Below are positions 18,690-28,545 of a stretch of 46,114 nucleotides of DNA, one piece after another. The translations under genes were made by a program, and so were the position numbers. This DNA is from Bacteroidales bacterium (GTDB taxonomy: Bacteria > Bacteroidota > Bacteroidia > Bacteroidales > VadinHA17), in NCBI GenBank assembly GCA_025455395.1, contig JALOMO010000044.1:1-46114 (forward strand). Direction: 5' to 3'. The notes under the pieces are model-generated. The model saw nothing but the letters and a program-made list of their open reading frames with translations. It was not told where the DNA came from and did not search any database. How positions within the stretch are numbered: position 1 is the first letter of the stretch; the number at the start of each line of letters is the position of its first letter.

Positions 18690-19352
18690 ATGGACGTAAA
18701 AATCGAAGAGAGCTGGAAGAATAAGCTTTCTGAAGAGTTTGAAAAGGAATATTTCTTGTCGCTGACGAAATTTGTCAGGGAGGAATACCGTACGCATCAG
18801 GTCTTCCCTCCCGGGAAAATGATATTCAATGCGTTTGATCTCTGTCCCTTTGATAAGACAAGGGTTGTAATTATTGGCCAGGATCCTTACCATAATGTCG
18901 GTCAGGCTCACGGGTTGTGTTTCTCTGTGACTGAGGGGACAGAGTTTCCTCCCAGTCTTGTGAATATATTCAAGGAACTAAACCGGGATCTTGGTATTGC
19001 AATACCCCGGTCGGGAAATCTCGAGCGCTGGGCAAGGCAGGGGGTTCTGCTTCTGAATGCGATTCTTACAGTCAGGGCACACGAAGCCCTGTCTCATCAG
19101 AACAGAGGCTGGGAAAAATTCACCGATGCTGCAATAAATGCCCTGAACCGTGACAGCGAAGGGATAGTGTTCATGCTCTGGGGCAACTATGCCCTCCGCA
19201 AGGGAGCTTCAATTGACACATCACGCCACCTGGTACTCAAGACAGTGCATCCCTCTCCCCTGTCGGCCAGCAGAGGCTTCTTCGGATGCTCGCACTTCAG
19301 CATATGCAATGACTGGCTCAGGTCAAAAGGAATGGCCCCTGTTGCCTGGTAA
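18690..19352 (+). CDS. ung: uracil-DNA glycosylase, family 1
   Basis: VVIIGQDPYHNVGQAHGLCFSV, HPSPLSASRGFFGCSHFS. Confidence 0.97.
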   Translation: MDVKIEESWKNKLSEEFEKEYFLSLTKFVREEYRTHQVFPPGKMIFNAFDLCPFDKTRVVIIGQDPYHNVGQAHGLCFSVTEGTEFPPSLVNIFKELNRDLGIAIPRSGNLERWARQGVLLLNAILTVRAHEALSHQNRGWEKFTDAAINALNRDSEGIVFMLWGNYALRKGASIDTSRHLVLKTVHPSPLSASRGFFGCSHFSICNDWLRSKGMAPVAW

Positions 19353-20522
19353 TCATGAATGAAGGCCTCTCATGATCACTCTTTCAATTTCCTCCCACTG
19401 TTCAAAGCCAATTGACATCCTTATCATCCCCGGTTCAGGGTATTTGGCTCCCCATACAGCCTCCACCGGCATCAGTATGGTATGAGAATCGCCCAGTGTC
19501 GGGATAAGCCTAATCTCAGGATATACCGCAGCAATGAACCTGTCACGCCTGGCCCTCTTCTCTTCAGCATTATCGCCCTTCAGGTCAAAGGTGACCATTG
19601 CGCCATAGCCTTTGCCACCTGTCAGCTCACTTGCCGCCGCGTGAGTAGGGTGTGTAGAAAGACCGGGATAGAGCACACTGCTGACTTCAGATGAAGAGCT
19701 GAGCAGTGACGCTACACCGGAAGCATTATGACACTGTCGTGTGAATCGCAGAGCGAACGAAGCCAACTGGGTCTGAAGCCTGTATGCGTCGTCAGGAGAG
19801 AGCATATGACCAACAAACTTACGATATTCAATTGCGCTCTTCATCAGTGCAGTGTCGTTACCGCAGATGACACCGGCCGTAAGATTACCGTGACCGGAGA
19901 GATATTTTGTTGCGCTGTGAATGACAATGTCAGCACCGTCATCAAGAGGTTTCCACAACAGAGGAGTGGCAAATGTATTGTCAACCAGCACATAAGCTCC
20001 GTAACGCTTTGCAAGGGCTATGATCCTCCTCGCCTCTGCCACCATCAGCAGCGGATTGGAGATGGTCTCGAAGTATAGTATCTCAGGACGTGTTCCAGCC
20101 AGCGTCCTCTCAAGAAGGTCATAATCATAGTTGTTGCCTGAAGGCCTGAAGAAGTCAATATTAAGGCCCCTTCTCTTTTCGAGAACACTGCTGATATAAG
20201 ACAGAGTACCTCCGTATATCTCCGAGAAGAACAACCATCTGCTCTTTTTTCCAGCCTCCTGGAAGATTGACAAGGCTATATCTATTGCAGACATCCCGGA
20301 CTGAGCAAGGAGGGCCCATGCCGAACCTTCCGTAGCCATGACAGCCTCCTCGGCCGAGACTACTGTAGGGTTACGGTAACGCGAATAAATATAAAGCTCG
20401 GGCTCTCTCTCGTGATCAATCTCGGAGGCAAAGGCATCAGATGTTGTACCTGCTGACGGAAGCTCAAAGCCAGCATCACGATATACCGGCGTCCTGGCGC
20501 TGTTTATTTCTCTCTTTTTCAT
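19353..20522 (-). CDS. trans-sulfuration family PLP enzyme (cystathionine gamma-synthase / methionine gamma-lyase-like)
   Basis: YSRYRNPTVVSAEEAVMATEG, VDNTFATPLLWKPLDDGADIVIHSATKYLSGHGN; start likely MKKREINSARTPVY at 20522 rather than 20636. Confidence 0.9.
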   Translation of the reverse strand: MKKREINSARTPVYRDAGFELPSAGTTSDAFASEIDHEREPELYIYSRYRNPTVVSAEEAVMATEGSAWALLAQSGMSAIDIALSIFQEAGKKSRWLFFSEIYGGTLSYISSVLEKRRGLNIDFFRPSGNNYDYDLLERTLAGTRPEILYFETISNPLLMVAEARRIIALAKRYGAYVLVDNTFATPLLWKPLDDGADIVIHSATKYLSGHGNLTAGVICGNDTALMKSAIEYRKFVGHMLSPDDAYRLQTQLASFALRFTRQCHNASGVASLLSSSSEVSSVLYPGLSTHPTHAAASELTGGKGYGAMVTFDLKGDNAEEKRARRDRFIAAVYPEIRLIPTLGDSHTILMPVEAVWGAKYPEPGMIRMSIGFEQWEEIERVIMRGLHS

Positions 20523-21810
20523 ATAAGTCGTTGAAATCTTCCTGTATGGTTTCCTTGATATTAAGTGGTTTAAAATCATCGTAAAAAAGAACTCTGTCGG
20601 CAGCAATCCCCGTAAAAAAGAGTATAGCTGCAACAATACCAGTTAACTGGCTTTCAGGATATAAAAGCATAAATATAAGTGGAATGGAAAGTGCCCTGTA
20701 ATAATAGAGAAAACGGATCAATGGTTCTTTATCAGATGATCTGTATCTCATCACCACAGACAGTGCTGACAGTAATGAGAAGAGAAGAAAAAGTGTATTG
20801 GGAACAATAAACCATGAGGTAATATAAATTGCTGAAAAGAATGCCTGCCCGGTATGGAGCTTGAGTTTGTATGAACGGTCGGCCGCAAAATAGACCATGT
20901 CAACCGAGATGAGGGTTAGTAATGACACGGATGCCATCAGAACCGGGTGGATTATCCCGGGCTTGAACCAGTCAGCAAAGGCCATTAATGACAACAGTGT
21001 CACTAGTGCTATCTCGCGGCTGAGGGGTGATGAGAAGATGTTGAAGGTTGACCTCCATGCTCTTAACGGAAGTCGGAGGTGGGCAAAAGAGGCTATAATG
21101 GCGCCGGCCAAAAGCAAGGCTGGCATGACACCACCCGGCACATCTGATTTAAGCGCAGAAGCTATTAACAGCGAAGAGGCTGATATGACCAGCAGGGAAA
21201 AGAGGATCAGGCTCCACTCTTTCAGGACACTTTTCCCGGTAACAGCCGTCAGCAGTACCTCCTCATCCTCTTCAGCAGGTATTATCACAGGGCTGCTGTT
21301 ATCGCTGATGCCCTTAAGCACCACTGATGGACCCATTCCTGTCTCAGGGAACCATGTCACTCCTGCTGTGGGAAAATCATCGAGTGTCACCATCCTGAGT
21401 GCTCCGGTAGGGCATGCTGATACACAAGCCGTTTCCACACCTTCTGAGACTCTCTTGAAGCAATACTGACACTTTTCAATGTAGCCTTTTGTTTCATTGA
21501 TCCTGGGTGCATCATAGGGACACCTCCAGGTGCAATAGCGGCATCCCATGCATTTCTCATTATCATAGAGGATCACCCCGGAAATGTCTCTTGAATATGC
21601 ATTTACAGGGCATCCTTCAAGACATTCAGGTTTCTCACAGTGATTACATGCCAGAGAGAGATTGACCACGCTGAAGGGTGTAATTGCTTCATTGTTCCAG
21701 CTGAAGACGGTCCTTGTCCCGGGCTGTAGGCCATTCTCTAGGGTACAGGCTGCGTTGCAGGCGTTGCAATGGACACACAGTGCTGCATCAAATTCAAATC
21801 CTCTTCTCAT
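20476..21810 (-). CDS. DmsB-DmsC-type fusion: 4x[4Fe-4S] ferredoxin subunit plus integral membrane anchor
   Basis: Four Cys clusters (CVHCNACNAAC, CNHCEKPECLEGCP, CMGCRYCTWRCP, CQYC...CVSACP) followed by ~8 hydrophobic segments. Confidence 0.88.
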   Translation of the reverse strand: MRRGFEFDAALCVHCNACNAACTLENGLQPGTRTVFSWNNEAITPFSVVNLSLACNHCEKPECLEGCPVNAYSRDISGVILYDNEKCMGCRYCTWRCPYDAPRINETKGYIEKCQYCFKRVSEGVETACVSACPTGALRMVTLDDFPTAGVTWFPETGMGPSVVLKGISDNSSPVIIPAEEDEEVLLTAVTGKSVLKEWSLILFSLLVISASSLLIASALKSDVPGGVMPALLLAGAIIASFAHLRLPLRAWRSTFNIFSSPLSREIALVTLLSLMAFADWFKPGIIHPVLMASVSLLTLISVDMVYFAADRSYKLKLHTGQAFFSAIYITSWFIVPNTLFLLFSLLSALSVVMRYRSSDKEPLIRFLYYYRALSIPLIFMLLYPESQLTGIVAAILFFTGIAADRVLFYDDFKPLNIKETIQEDFNDLYEKERNKQRQDAGIS

Positions 21811-23733
21811 GCTTTTTCTACCCCCACCCTTGAGTTATGAAAGGCTGCACCATGCCCCATGTCTGTTTCAGCCGCGGTTATGAGGTCATTTACCCCTCCC
21901 CCTTCATCAAGCCAGATTCCGTTAGGAAACACGATGCTTCCCTTCTTTATCCTTGTTGAGACTCTTACCCTGCCCGTTACCTCCCCGTTGTTGTTATAAA
22001 CTCTTATCCGGTCTCCGCTTCTGATGCCCAGCCTGTGCGCATCTGACTGAGACATTTCCCATGCCGGCGGTTCGATGACACCTTTGATAACCTCAAGGTT
22101 GCCGAACTGTGAGTGTATCCTTGAGGCGATATTGGGCGTCATCAGCCTGAAAGGCAGGTATGATTGACCAAAGTCGTCGGGAGGATTGTAAGAGGGTAAT
22201 GGATTCACTCCCCATAGCTTCTCAGCAGTTTCCGAATAAAGCTCAATCTTTCCGGAAGGTGTGTCGAATATCATTTCACGGTATGCCGTCTGCTCCGCCT
22301 GATCAGGAATAAGAGGAGCCATGAAGAGCTCTTCACGTGAAAACCCAGTGGTGCCGCTTATCCTCTCCAATAGCCAGCTGTCATATGCTCCCGGAGAAGT
22401 TATAGCATCTTCCAGTTTCATTCTGCGGGCAAGCTCATAATATATCTCACTTTCAGGCTTAACCTCACCCGGAGGTTCAATTACAGCAGGTTTATACTGA
22501 ACGTATGGGTGCCAGTATGAGCTGACAATATCTGCCTGTTCGAAAAGTCCTTTTGCAGGTTACTTCTATGCTTCCGGGAAGCTGTGTTACCGGGTTTCCG
22601 CGTTCAATCCATGCGAACTCTATTCCCGGCTCTTTCAGGGAAAAGAAGTCATTGCCGAACCTCGCCATGGATATCGCCCTGCGGAAAGGCTTATCACGTT
22701 CATGATCAGGATAATAGCTCAGAGGTTCCTTAAGATTGTCAAAGATATATCCCTGCAGGTTGGCAAAATTGAATCCGCATCCTGCACGCCCAATCTTACC
22801 GGTAATTACCGGTATCGACAGTATTGATCGGATGGTCTGACCCCCGTTTGTATATCGCTGAAGTCCGAAACCGGCCACAATGGTTACAGCCCTGCTCTGG
22901 CCTATCATCAGGGCCAGTTGCACGATATTTTCGGCAGGGATACCTGTTATCTTCTCTGCCTTCTCAGGAGTAATATCAAGTGATGCAGCAAATCTCTCAA
23001 ATCCGCTGACATATTTGACAACAAACTCATTATGGACAAGACCCTTTTCAATTATCACTTTGGCAATTGCCAGGGCCAGTGCAGAATCGGTTCCGGGGAT
23101 AGGACGAATAAGGATGTCAGCCTTGTCAGCCGTTGGTGTTCTTCTCGGGTCAATTACTACAAGTTTTGCTCCGTTCTTTTTGGCTTCATCAATGTGGATC
23201 ATCTCCTGGACATTTGTCTCGGCAGGGTTCTTTCCCCACATTATTATAAGCTGTGCATTTGCGAGGTCCCACGGGACATTATGCTTTACCTCTCCCAGGG
23301 TCAGTCTGACAGCCTCCAGCCCTGCAGGCCAGCAGAGGTTGCCATAGGTTGTGGTTGCTCCGCCGAAACTCTTCCAGAAAAGCGTCGATATATCATTACT
23401 CAATCCTGAATACCCGCTTCCCTTATAGAAGAGCACTGAATGCGGACCATGCTTTGACCTTGCATGAAGCAGCCTTTCAGAGATTGTTGAGTAAGCTTCA
23501 TCCCAGGATATCCGGGTGAAGGTACCCGCTTCAGTTCGTTTGTGAGGATAAAGTATTCTTAATGGAGAGAACTCGCGCTCGAGATAGGAAAGGCCTTTGA
23601 TACACGGGCCCTCCGGAGTCGCCAGGTTGCCACGATATGGCAATATCCTTTTTACCTTTCCATCTTCGGTAAATACCCTGAATGAACAGGTACTGTAACA
23701 GTTGCGCGGACATGCGGTAATAAACTCCTTCAC
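21807..23733 (-). pseudogene. molybdopterin-dependent oxidoreductase catalytic subunit, interrupted by internal deletion/frameshift (or assembly error)
   Basis: N-part ORF 22492..23733 (CPRNCYSTC, GDFERG-type ...WIERGNPVTQLPGSIEVT) runs out of frame near 22555-22563; shifted frame continues PAKGLFEQADIVSSYWHPYVQYKPAVIEPPGEVKPESEIYYELARRMKLED into ORF 21807..22421. Confidence 0.8.
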
Positions 23734-23747
23734 AATCAGATAGCAGG

Positions 23748-24134
23748 TTACAAATCACCCTCTGGAACCACGTCAGTATCGAGTTCCTTAAGGGTCTGGT
23801 TACTGATGAATATCTTGTATGAAATCTTCATTCGGCCCATATATTGCATATAGGTATAGTCCTGCTGAGGTGTTCTGTATGTAATACCTCCGATTGTAAG
23901 AGAGATGTCTGCTTTCGGGAATGCCTTGTCATACCTGTGGTATGCCGAGTAGGCATGAGATGCAACAGTGCCAAAATTGAACTCTCCGCCCGAGGTGTTA
24001 ACAATCACATTCTCAAACACCTGCTCTGTATTATTATAGACTCGGACATCTGTGGGACCTTCCGGTTCAATTTCGGTTTTCCTGCATGAAACAACCGCCA
24101 ACACGAAAAAAAGGAAAAGGAGTAGCTTCTTCAT
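23748..24134 (-). CDS. hypothetical lipoprotein
   Basis: MKKLLLFLFFVLAVVSC lipobox; 128 aa, no recognised domain. Confidence 0.75.
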   Translation of the reverse strand: MKKLLLFLFFVLAVVSCRKTEIEPEGPTDVRVYNNTEQVFENVIVNTSGGEFNFGTVASHAYSAYHRYDKAFPKADISLTIGGITYRTPQQDYTYMQYMGRMKISYKIFISNQTLKELDTDVVPEGDL

Positions 24135-24191
24135 AGTCAGATATCTGTTACTCTTATCTGACCGAAAAGATAATAAAATAGTTGCAACAGG

Positions 24192-24950
24192 TTATATTTT
24201 TTCGATGCATTCCTCTTTCACCCAACCCTTATTGCCGTCTGGCAAACGTACCTCGCTGTAAGCACCAAGTTTCTCTTCTACAGTGACAGTGGTACCGGAA
24301 TGTATGACAAAAAGCTCGTTTCCGCTGTCACCCGGGGCACTCCTGCCAGTCACAATACTGCAGGTTACCACAGCTTTGCGGTTATGATTAACAAGTGAAT
24401 TATTCCTTATGGCAAGTGAAAGTGTTACCAGTGATAATATAATAGTAACCAGAGTCATCCAGAATGGAATAAGCCTTCCACGTGATGCGGATCTGGTAAG
24501 AAAAATAAGTATGAAAAGAAGAGATATGATAAACAGGACCAGTGATACCAAAGCCCATGTGTTTGTGGATGCCAGGAGTGAAAAGAAATCAAACCATCTG
24601 ACAAAGAAGAGTTCGGGCAGGGTCTCAAATTTATCTGTCACCCTGCTGCGCGCTACCTGCAGATTGTAATTTATATCCTCGTCAGCAGGAGAGATCAGCC
24701 GGGCCCTTTCGTAAAAGAGAATGGCAGATGCATTATCACCTGCTTTGAAGAAGGCATTACCGGCGTTGTAGAGCAGCTCTTCGCTCCTGTAACCCTCATC
24801 ATAGAGTCGTTTGTAAATGGCAGCAGCTCCTGAAAAATCGGATGACTCATAGAGTTCAGCAGCATGCCTGTAGCTCTCTTCAGATGTCTGTGATGAAACC
24901 TGTAAGGCAATAATTATCAGCAGCAGATGGATTGCAATTGACCTCTTCAT
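24192..24950 (-). CDS. batE: BatE-like TPR / SH3 domain protein
   Basis: TPR repeats, two TM, C-terminal SH3-like VHSGTTVTVEEKLGAYSEVRLPDGNKGWV; last gene of Bat operon. Confidence 0.85.
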   Translation of the reverse strand: MKRSIAIHLLLIIIALQVSSQTSEESYRHAAELYESSDFSGAAAIYKRLYDEGYRSEELLYNAGNAFFKAGDNASAILFYERARLISPADEDINYNLQVARSRVTDKFETLPELFFVRWFDFFSLLASTNTWALVSLVLFIISLLFILIFLTRSASRGRLIPFWMTLVTIILSLVTLSLAIRNNSLVNHNRKAVVTCSIVTGRSAPGDSGNELFVIHSGTTVTVEEKLGAYSEVRLPDGNKGWVKEECIEKI

Positions 24951-24964
24951 TTTTCCGTACAGTT

Positions 24965-26764
24965 TTAATTAAGCAGAGCATCAAGTTTTTCAATAAGGTC
25001 TGCCGTTCTTCTGTGCAGCTCGGCAGGACTGTCACCCTGCGAAGTCGGCGAGTAGCGCGAGTATTCAGAGGCTGAAAGAATGAGGTCAAGCTCGGTAATG
25101 AGATCCTCGCCTGTATTTCTGGCTCTGAGGGCTGCATAGCATTTTTCCCGCGTGAGATCTGCCCTTGGGATTGAGAGCTTATCTCCGAGATAACCCCATA
25201 GGGCTGCGGAAAGCTCAGCCATGACAAGCTCAGGCCTGCTGCTTTTTAGTAGGTCATACGCCTTGGCAAGCCTCTTTTTTGCGTTTCTTGCTGCTCTCCG
25301 GTTACGGATGCCTGTTATGTCAGCATTGCGACGGATTTGTTCGCGTCTGAGCAGCATCAGCGATGCTGCAAGAAGAAGAGCCATTGCAAATAATAGCCAG
25401 TAGTAACTCTTTTCAACGAGTGTCTCAGGCATGACTCTGAGCCTGCTGTCACCGGTTCTTATAAATCTTATATCCTGTCCCAGGTATTTAACTTCTTCTC
25501 CGGGTATATATGCTGGCTGTGCCGCCTCCTCTGTCACACCTTCATTACCGGTAACTTCTATTGAATAGCCTGGTGTCCGGAGGGTTATGTATTTCTCCAG
25601 TTCCGGATCAAAAACAGTATATGAAACCGGTGGCAGATCAAATGTCCCGGTGTTTCTTGGTATAAGAAGATATTCAAACACTTTTGATCCTGTCGTAGTG
25701 CCAGAACTTTTTACAGTCACCTTGGGGTCATATTTCTCAATCCCCTGCGGGAAATTAATTACAGGGGCACCAGCCAGGTTCAGATTTCCTTTGCCTTTCA
25801 GGGTGACAGAATAAGTAAGGGCATCATTTACTGTTATGTCTGTCTTTGAAAGGTCGGAGACGATTTCGAATGCTCCCACGGCACCATGAAAATCAGACGG
25901 TTGCGGCATGGGCAGTGGTTTTACCCTGATGACTGCAGGTTGAGTGGAGACGCTTCTTGGTACCGTAGTAACGTTTGAGAAAAAATTGTCAAAGAAGGGG
26001 TCATTGAAAAAAGGGTCTCCTCCGGTGGTTCGTTGCTGTACCAGGGCGGTAATCCCGACCGGATCGATCCTGAGCTCACCGGCAATCTGCGGGTAGAGAA
26101 CAAAGCGCTGCAGCACACCTGTGCCATACTGAACACCGTCAATAACCTCTGCCTCAAGGTTTCTTAGTGGCGGTGTCTCAATATCCTCACGCAGGAATCC
26201 TTTGAAATCCGGATATTTAAGATCATTAATTCCGGAAAGATTGATCCTGGTAAAAAGTTTCAGTGTCGCTGTCACAGGCTGACCGATATATACCTCACGG
26301 GTACTCAGGGTAAGCCTCATTGATACTTCCGACCCATTCTCCGGAGGTTGCCCAGCCTGGGTATCATTACCTGAAGGAGCTGTTCCCGCATCAGTTATCT
26401 CTATCTCCACCGGAGCTGAGCTTACAGTAGCTTTTTTCGATTCATACCGGGCAGGCGGTATGATATAACTACCAGGCATTGAAGCAATAACATAATAGAC
26501 CAGCGTTGTTGTTGCAACTGAGGTTACTTCGCCGTTGATCCACTGTACATTACGACTGCTTGAAGTCTGTGGTCCTGAGACTGAGAATGATGGATCAAAT
26601 GCAGGTGGCTGAAATCGGCCGTCTGTTGAGTTGACAGTATAAACTATCCTGAATTGCTGCCCGGCCACTGCACTCTGAGGTGCGTTAACATCAACTGTGA
26701 CCTCCTGAGAGACAACTGTCAGTGGCGCAAGGATAAAGGCTAATATCACAAGGAGGATTTTCAT
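24965..26764 (-). CDS. batD: BatD family protein
   Basis: Oxygen-tolerance BatD pattern: VDVNAPQSAVAGQQFRIVYTVN...KSYYWLLFAMALLLAASL; start likely MKILLVI at 26764. Confidence 0.88.
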   Translation of the reverse strand: MKILLVILAFILAPLTVVSQEVTVDVNAPQSAVAGQQFRIVYTVNSTDGRFQPPAFDPSFSVSGPQTSSSRNVQWINGEVTSVATTTLVYYVIASMPGSYIIPPARYESKKATVSSAPVEIEITDAGTAPSGNDTQAGQPPENGSEVSMRLTLSTREVYIGQPVTATLKLFTRINLSGINDLKYPDFKGFLREDIETPPLRNLEAEVIDGVQYGTGVLQRFVLYPQIAGELRIDPVGITALVQQRTTGGDPFFNDPFFDNFFSNVTTVPRSVSTQPAVIRVKPLPMPQPSDFHGAVGAFEIVSDLSKTDITVNDALTYSVTLKGKGNLNLAGAPVINFPQGIEKYDPKVTVKSSGTTTGSKVFEYLLIPRNTGTFDLPPVSYTVFDPELEKYITLRTPGYSIEVTGNEGVTEEAAQPAYIPGEEVKYLGQDIRFIRTGDSRLRVMPETLVEKSYYWLLFAMALLLAASLMLLRREQIRRNADITGIRNRRAARNAKKRLAKAYDLLKSSRPELVMAELSAALWGYLGDKLSIPRADLTREKCYAALRARNTGEDLITELDLILSASEYSRYSPTSQGDSPAELHRRTADLIEKLDALLN

Positions 26765-26775
26765 CGCAGCCAAAA

Positions 26776-27486
26776 TTACCAATTTTTGATTACCCTTACT
26801 TTTGCCTTTGCAGCCTTTTCATTCTGAACCTTTTCCTGAGTTTTTTTCTCACTCGCCGCAAGGGCATCAAGAAGTCGCTGTGCATCTTCCCTGCTTATTG
26901 ACTGCTGCTGGTTTTGCTGTTGCTGATCCTGCTTCTCATCCTCGTTTTTTTGCTCCTCCGGCTTATTCTGGTCTGACTTGTTGTCATCCTTATTATCCTG
27001 TTTGTCCTGGTCCTGATTCTGTTGTTGCTGTTCCTCCTGTTTCTTCAGTTGATCCTGGGCATATGCAAGATTGTATTTTGCTTCCATATTTTCTGGCTTG
27101 AGCATGAGTGAGTTAATATATGCCTCAATGCTCTCGCTAAACTTCTGTTCCTTCAAAAGTGAGTTGCCCAGATTATAAAGACTCTCTGCCTGCTTCTCCT
27201 TGTCATCGCTGCTTGATGAGGTTGCTCTTCTGAATTCATCTGCAGCCTCATTGTACCTTCCCTGCTTATACAATGCGTCACCCAGGTTGAATCCGCCATC
27301 AACTGCTGGCTTATCCTGTGTAAGTGCGCGGCGATACATACCCTCGCTCCCTGCGAACTCACTCTTCTTGTAAAGACGGTTGCCCTTCCTTATATACTCC
27401 CTCTCCTCCTGTGCCTTCAGGCATGGATTGAGAAGCAGCAATCCTAGCAGTGCGAGGAAAACTTTCTGAAATCTGTTCTTTCTCAT
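26776..27486 (-). CDS. batC: BatC TPR protein with Q/D/K/N-rich C-terminal tail
   Basis: TPR repeats (AEFRRATSS..., YNLGNSLLKEQKFSESIEAY) and low-complexity tail. Confidence 0.85.
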   Translation of the reverse strand: MRKNRFQKVFLALLGLLLLNPCLKAQEEREYIRKGNRLYKKSEFAGSEGMYRRALTQDKPAVDGGFNLGDALYKQGRYNEAADEFRRATSSSSDDKEKQAESLYNLGNSLLKEQKFSESIEAYINSLMLKPENMEAKYNLAYAQDQLKKQEEQQQQNQDQDKQDNKDDNKSDQNKPEEQKNEDEKQDQQQQNQQQSISREDAQRLLDALAASEKKTQEKVQNEKAAKAKVRVIKNW

Positions 27487-28538
27487 CTCCCCTTCCCTTT
27501 CACATTGGTTTGATCGATCCCCAGTCTTCTGAGGATATGATTCTTACGATCCATAATAAGTATATCGGCAAGAAGAAGGATGAACATTATCACTGCAGGT
27601 ATCAGAAACTGCTCATTGTATTCTGTGTACATCACTGCATTGATCTCCGTCTTCTTCATCCTTCCGATGTCGTTGTATATCTCATTCAATCCCAGGCTGG
27701 TGTTATTTGCCCTGACATACCTTCCGCCGGTTAATGAGGCGATCTCCTGCAGTACTTTCTCATCGAGTTTGGTGATGACAGTATTGCCATCCTGGTCTTT
27801 CAGGTATTCTGTCTTTCCTCCTGTATTGAGCTGAATTGGTGAGCCTGACGGTGAACCGATCCCGATTGTGTGAATAACTACTCCCTTTTCTGCTGCCGCC
27901 CGAGCTGCGGTTATTGCATCATCCTCATGATTCTCACCGTCGGTGATAATTATGAGTGCCTTGCTTTTGTCACTCGCCGGAGAAAATGATCTCATCCCAA
28001 GGTCAATTGCAGTTCCAATTGCAGTTCCCTGCTTTGAGACCACATCGGGACCCGCATTTTCAAGAAACATTTTTGCAGAGAGATAGTCATTTGTGACAGG
28101 AATCTGTGTATATGCGTCTCCGGCAAAGAGTATTAATCCAATCCTGTCTTCCCTCAACTGGTCAACAAGTTGTGCAATAGCTTGTTTAGCCCTTTCGAGC
28201 CTTGTGGGCGAGATATCTGCAGCCAGCATTGAGTTACTGACATCGAGAGCGATTATCACTTCGACACCTTCCCGCTTTACTTCTTCAAGTCTTGACCCGA
28301 ACTGTGGTCTGGCTATCAGGAGTACAGCAAAGATAAACGCTGTCAGCCTGATGATGAATTTCAGTGTTAGTCTGATGGAAGAATAGTCAGGTGAGAGCCT
28401 GGCGACGAGTTCAGTATCTCCAAAACGCTCCCTGGCCAGTCTCCTTCGCCTGTTGCCAAGAATCCACAGAACAACAAGTACCAGGACCAGGAGGAGCAGG
28501 TAAAGCATATCAGGCTTTGCAAATCTGAAGGTATCCAT
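27483..28538 (-). CDS. batB: BatB VWA domain protein
   Basis: VIIALDVSNSMLAADISPTRLERAKQAI MIDAS motif (DxSxS). Confidence 0.9.
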   Translation of the reverse strand: MDTFRFAKPDMLYLLLLVLVLVVLWILGNRRRRLARERFGDTELVARLSPDYSSIRLTLKFIIRLTAFIFAVLLIARPQFGSRLEEVKREGVEVIIALDVSNSMLAADISPTRLERAKQAIAQLVDQLREDRIGLILFAGDAYTQIPVTNDYLSAKMFLENAGPDVVSKQGTAIGTAIDLGMRSFSPASDKSKALIIITDGENHEDDAITAARAAAEKGVVIHTIGIGSPSGSPIQLNTGGKTEYLKDQDGNTVITKLDEKVLQEIASLTGGRYVRANNTSLGLNEIYNDIGRMKKTEINAVMYTEYNEQFLIPAVIMFILLLADILIMDRKNHILRRLGIDQTNVKGKGR

Positions 28539-28545
28539 AACTCCT

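Noticed and set aside
19350-19355. Zero-gap convergent stop codons of ung and the PLP enzyme
   Set aside because: Unusually tight but plausible for compact convergent genes; no additional signal.
20897-21469. 190-aa plus-strand ORF
   Set aside because: Antisense to the DmsBC-type fusion whose four Fe-S motifs are intact.
26880-27060. Repetitive low-complexity DNA (Q/D/K/N-rich) as a possible tandem repeat or recombination site
   Set aside because: It encodes the disordered C-terminal tail that is usual for BatC; no exact long repeat unit.
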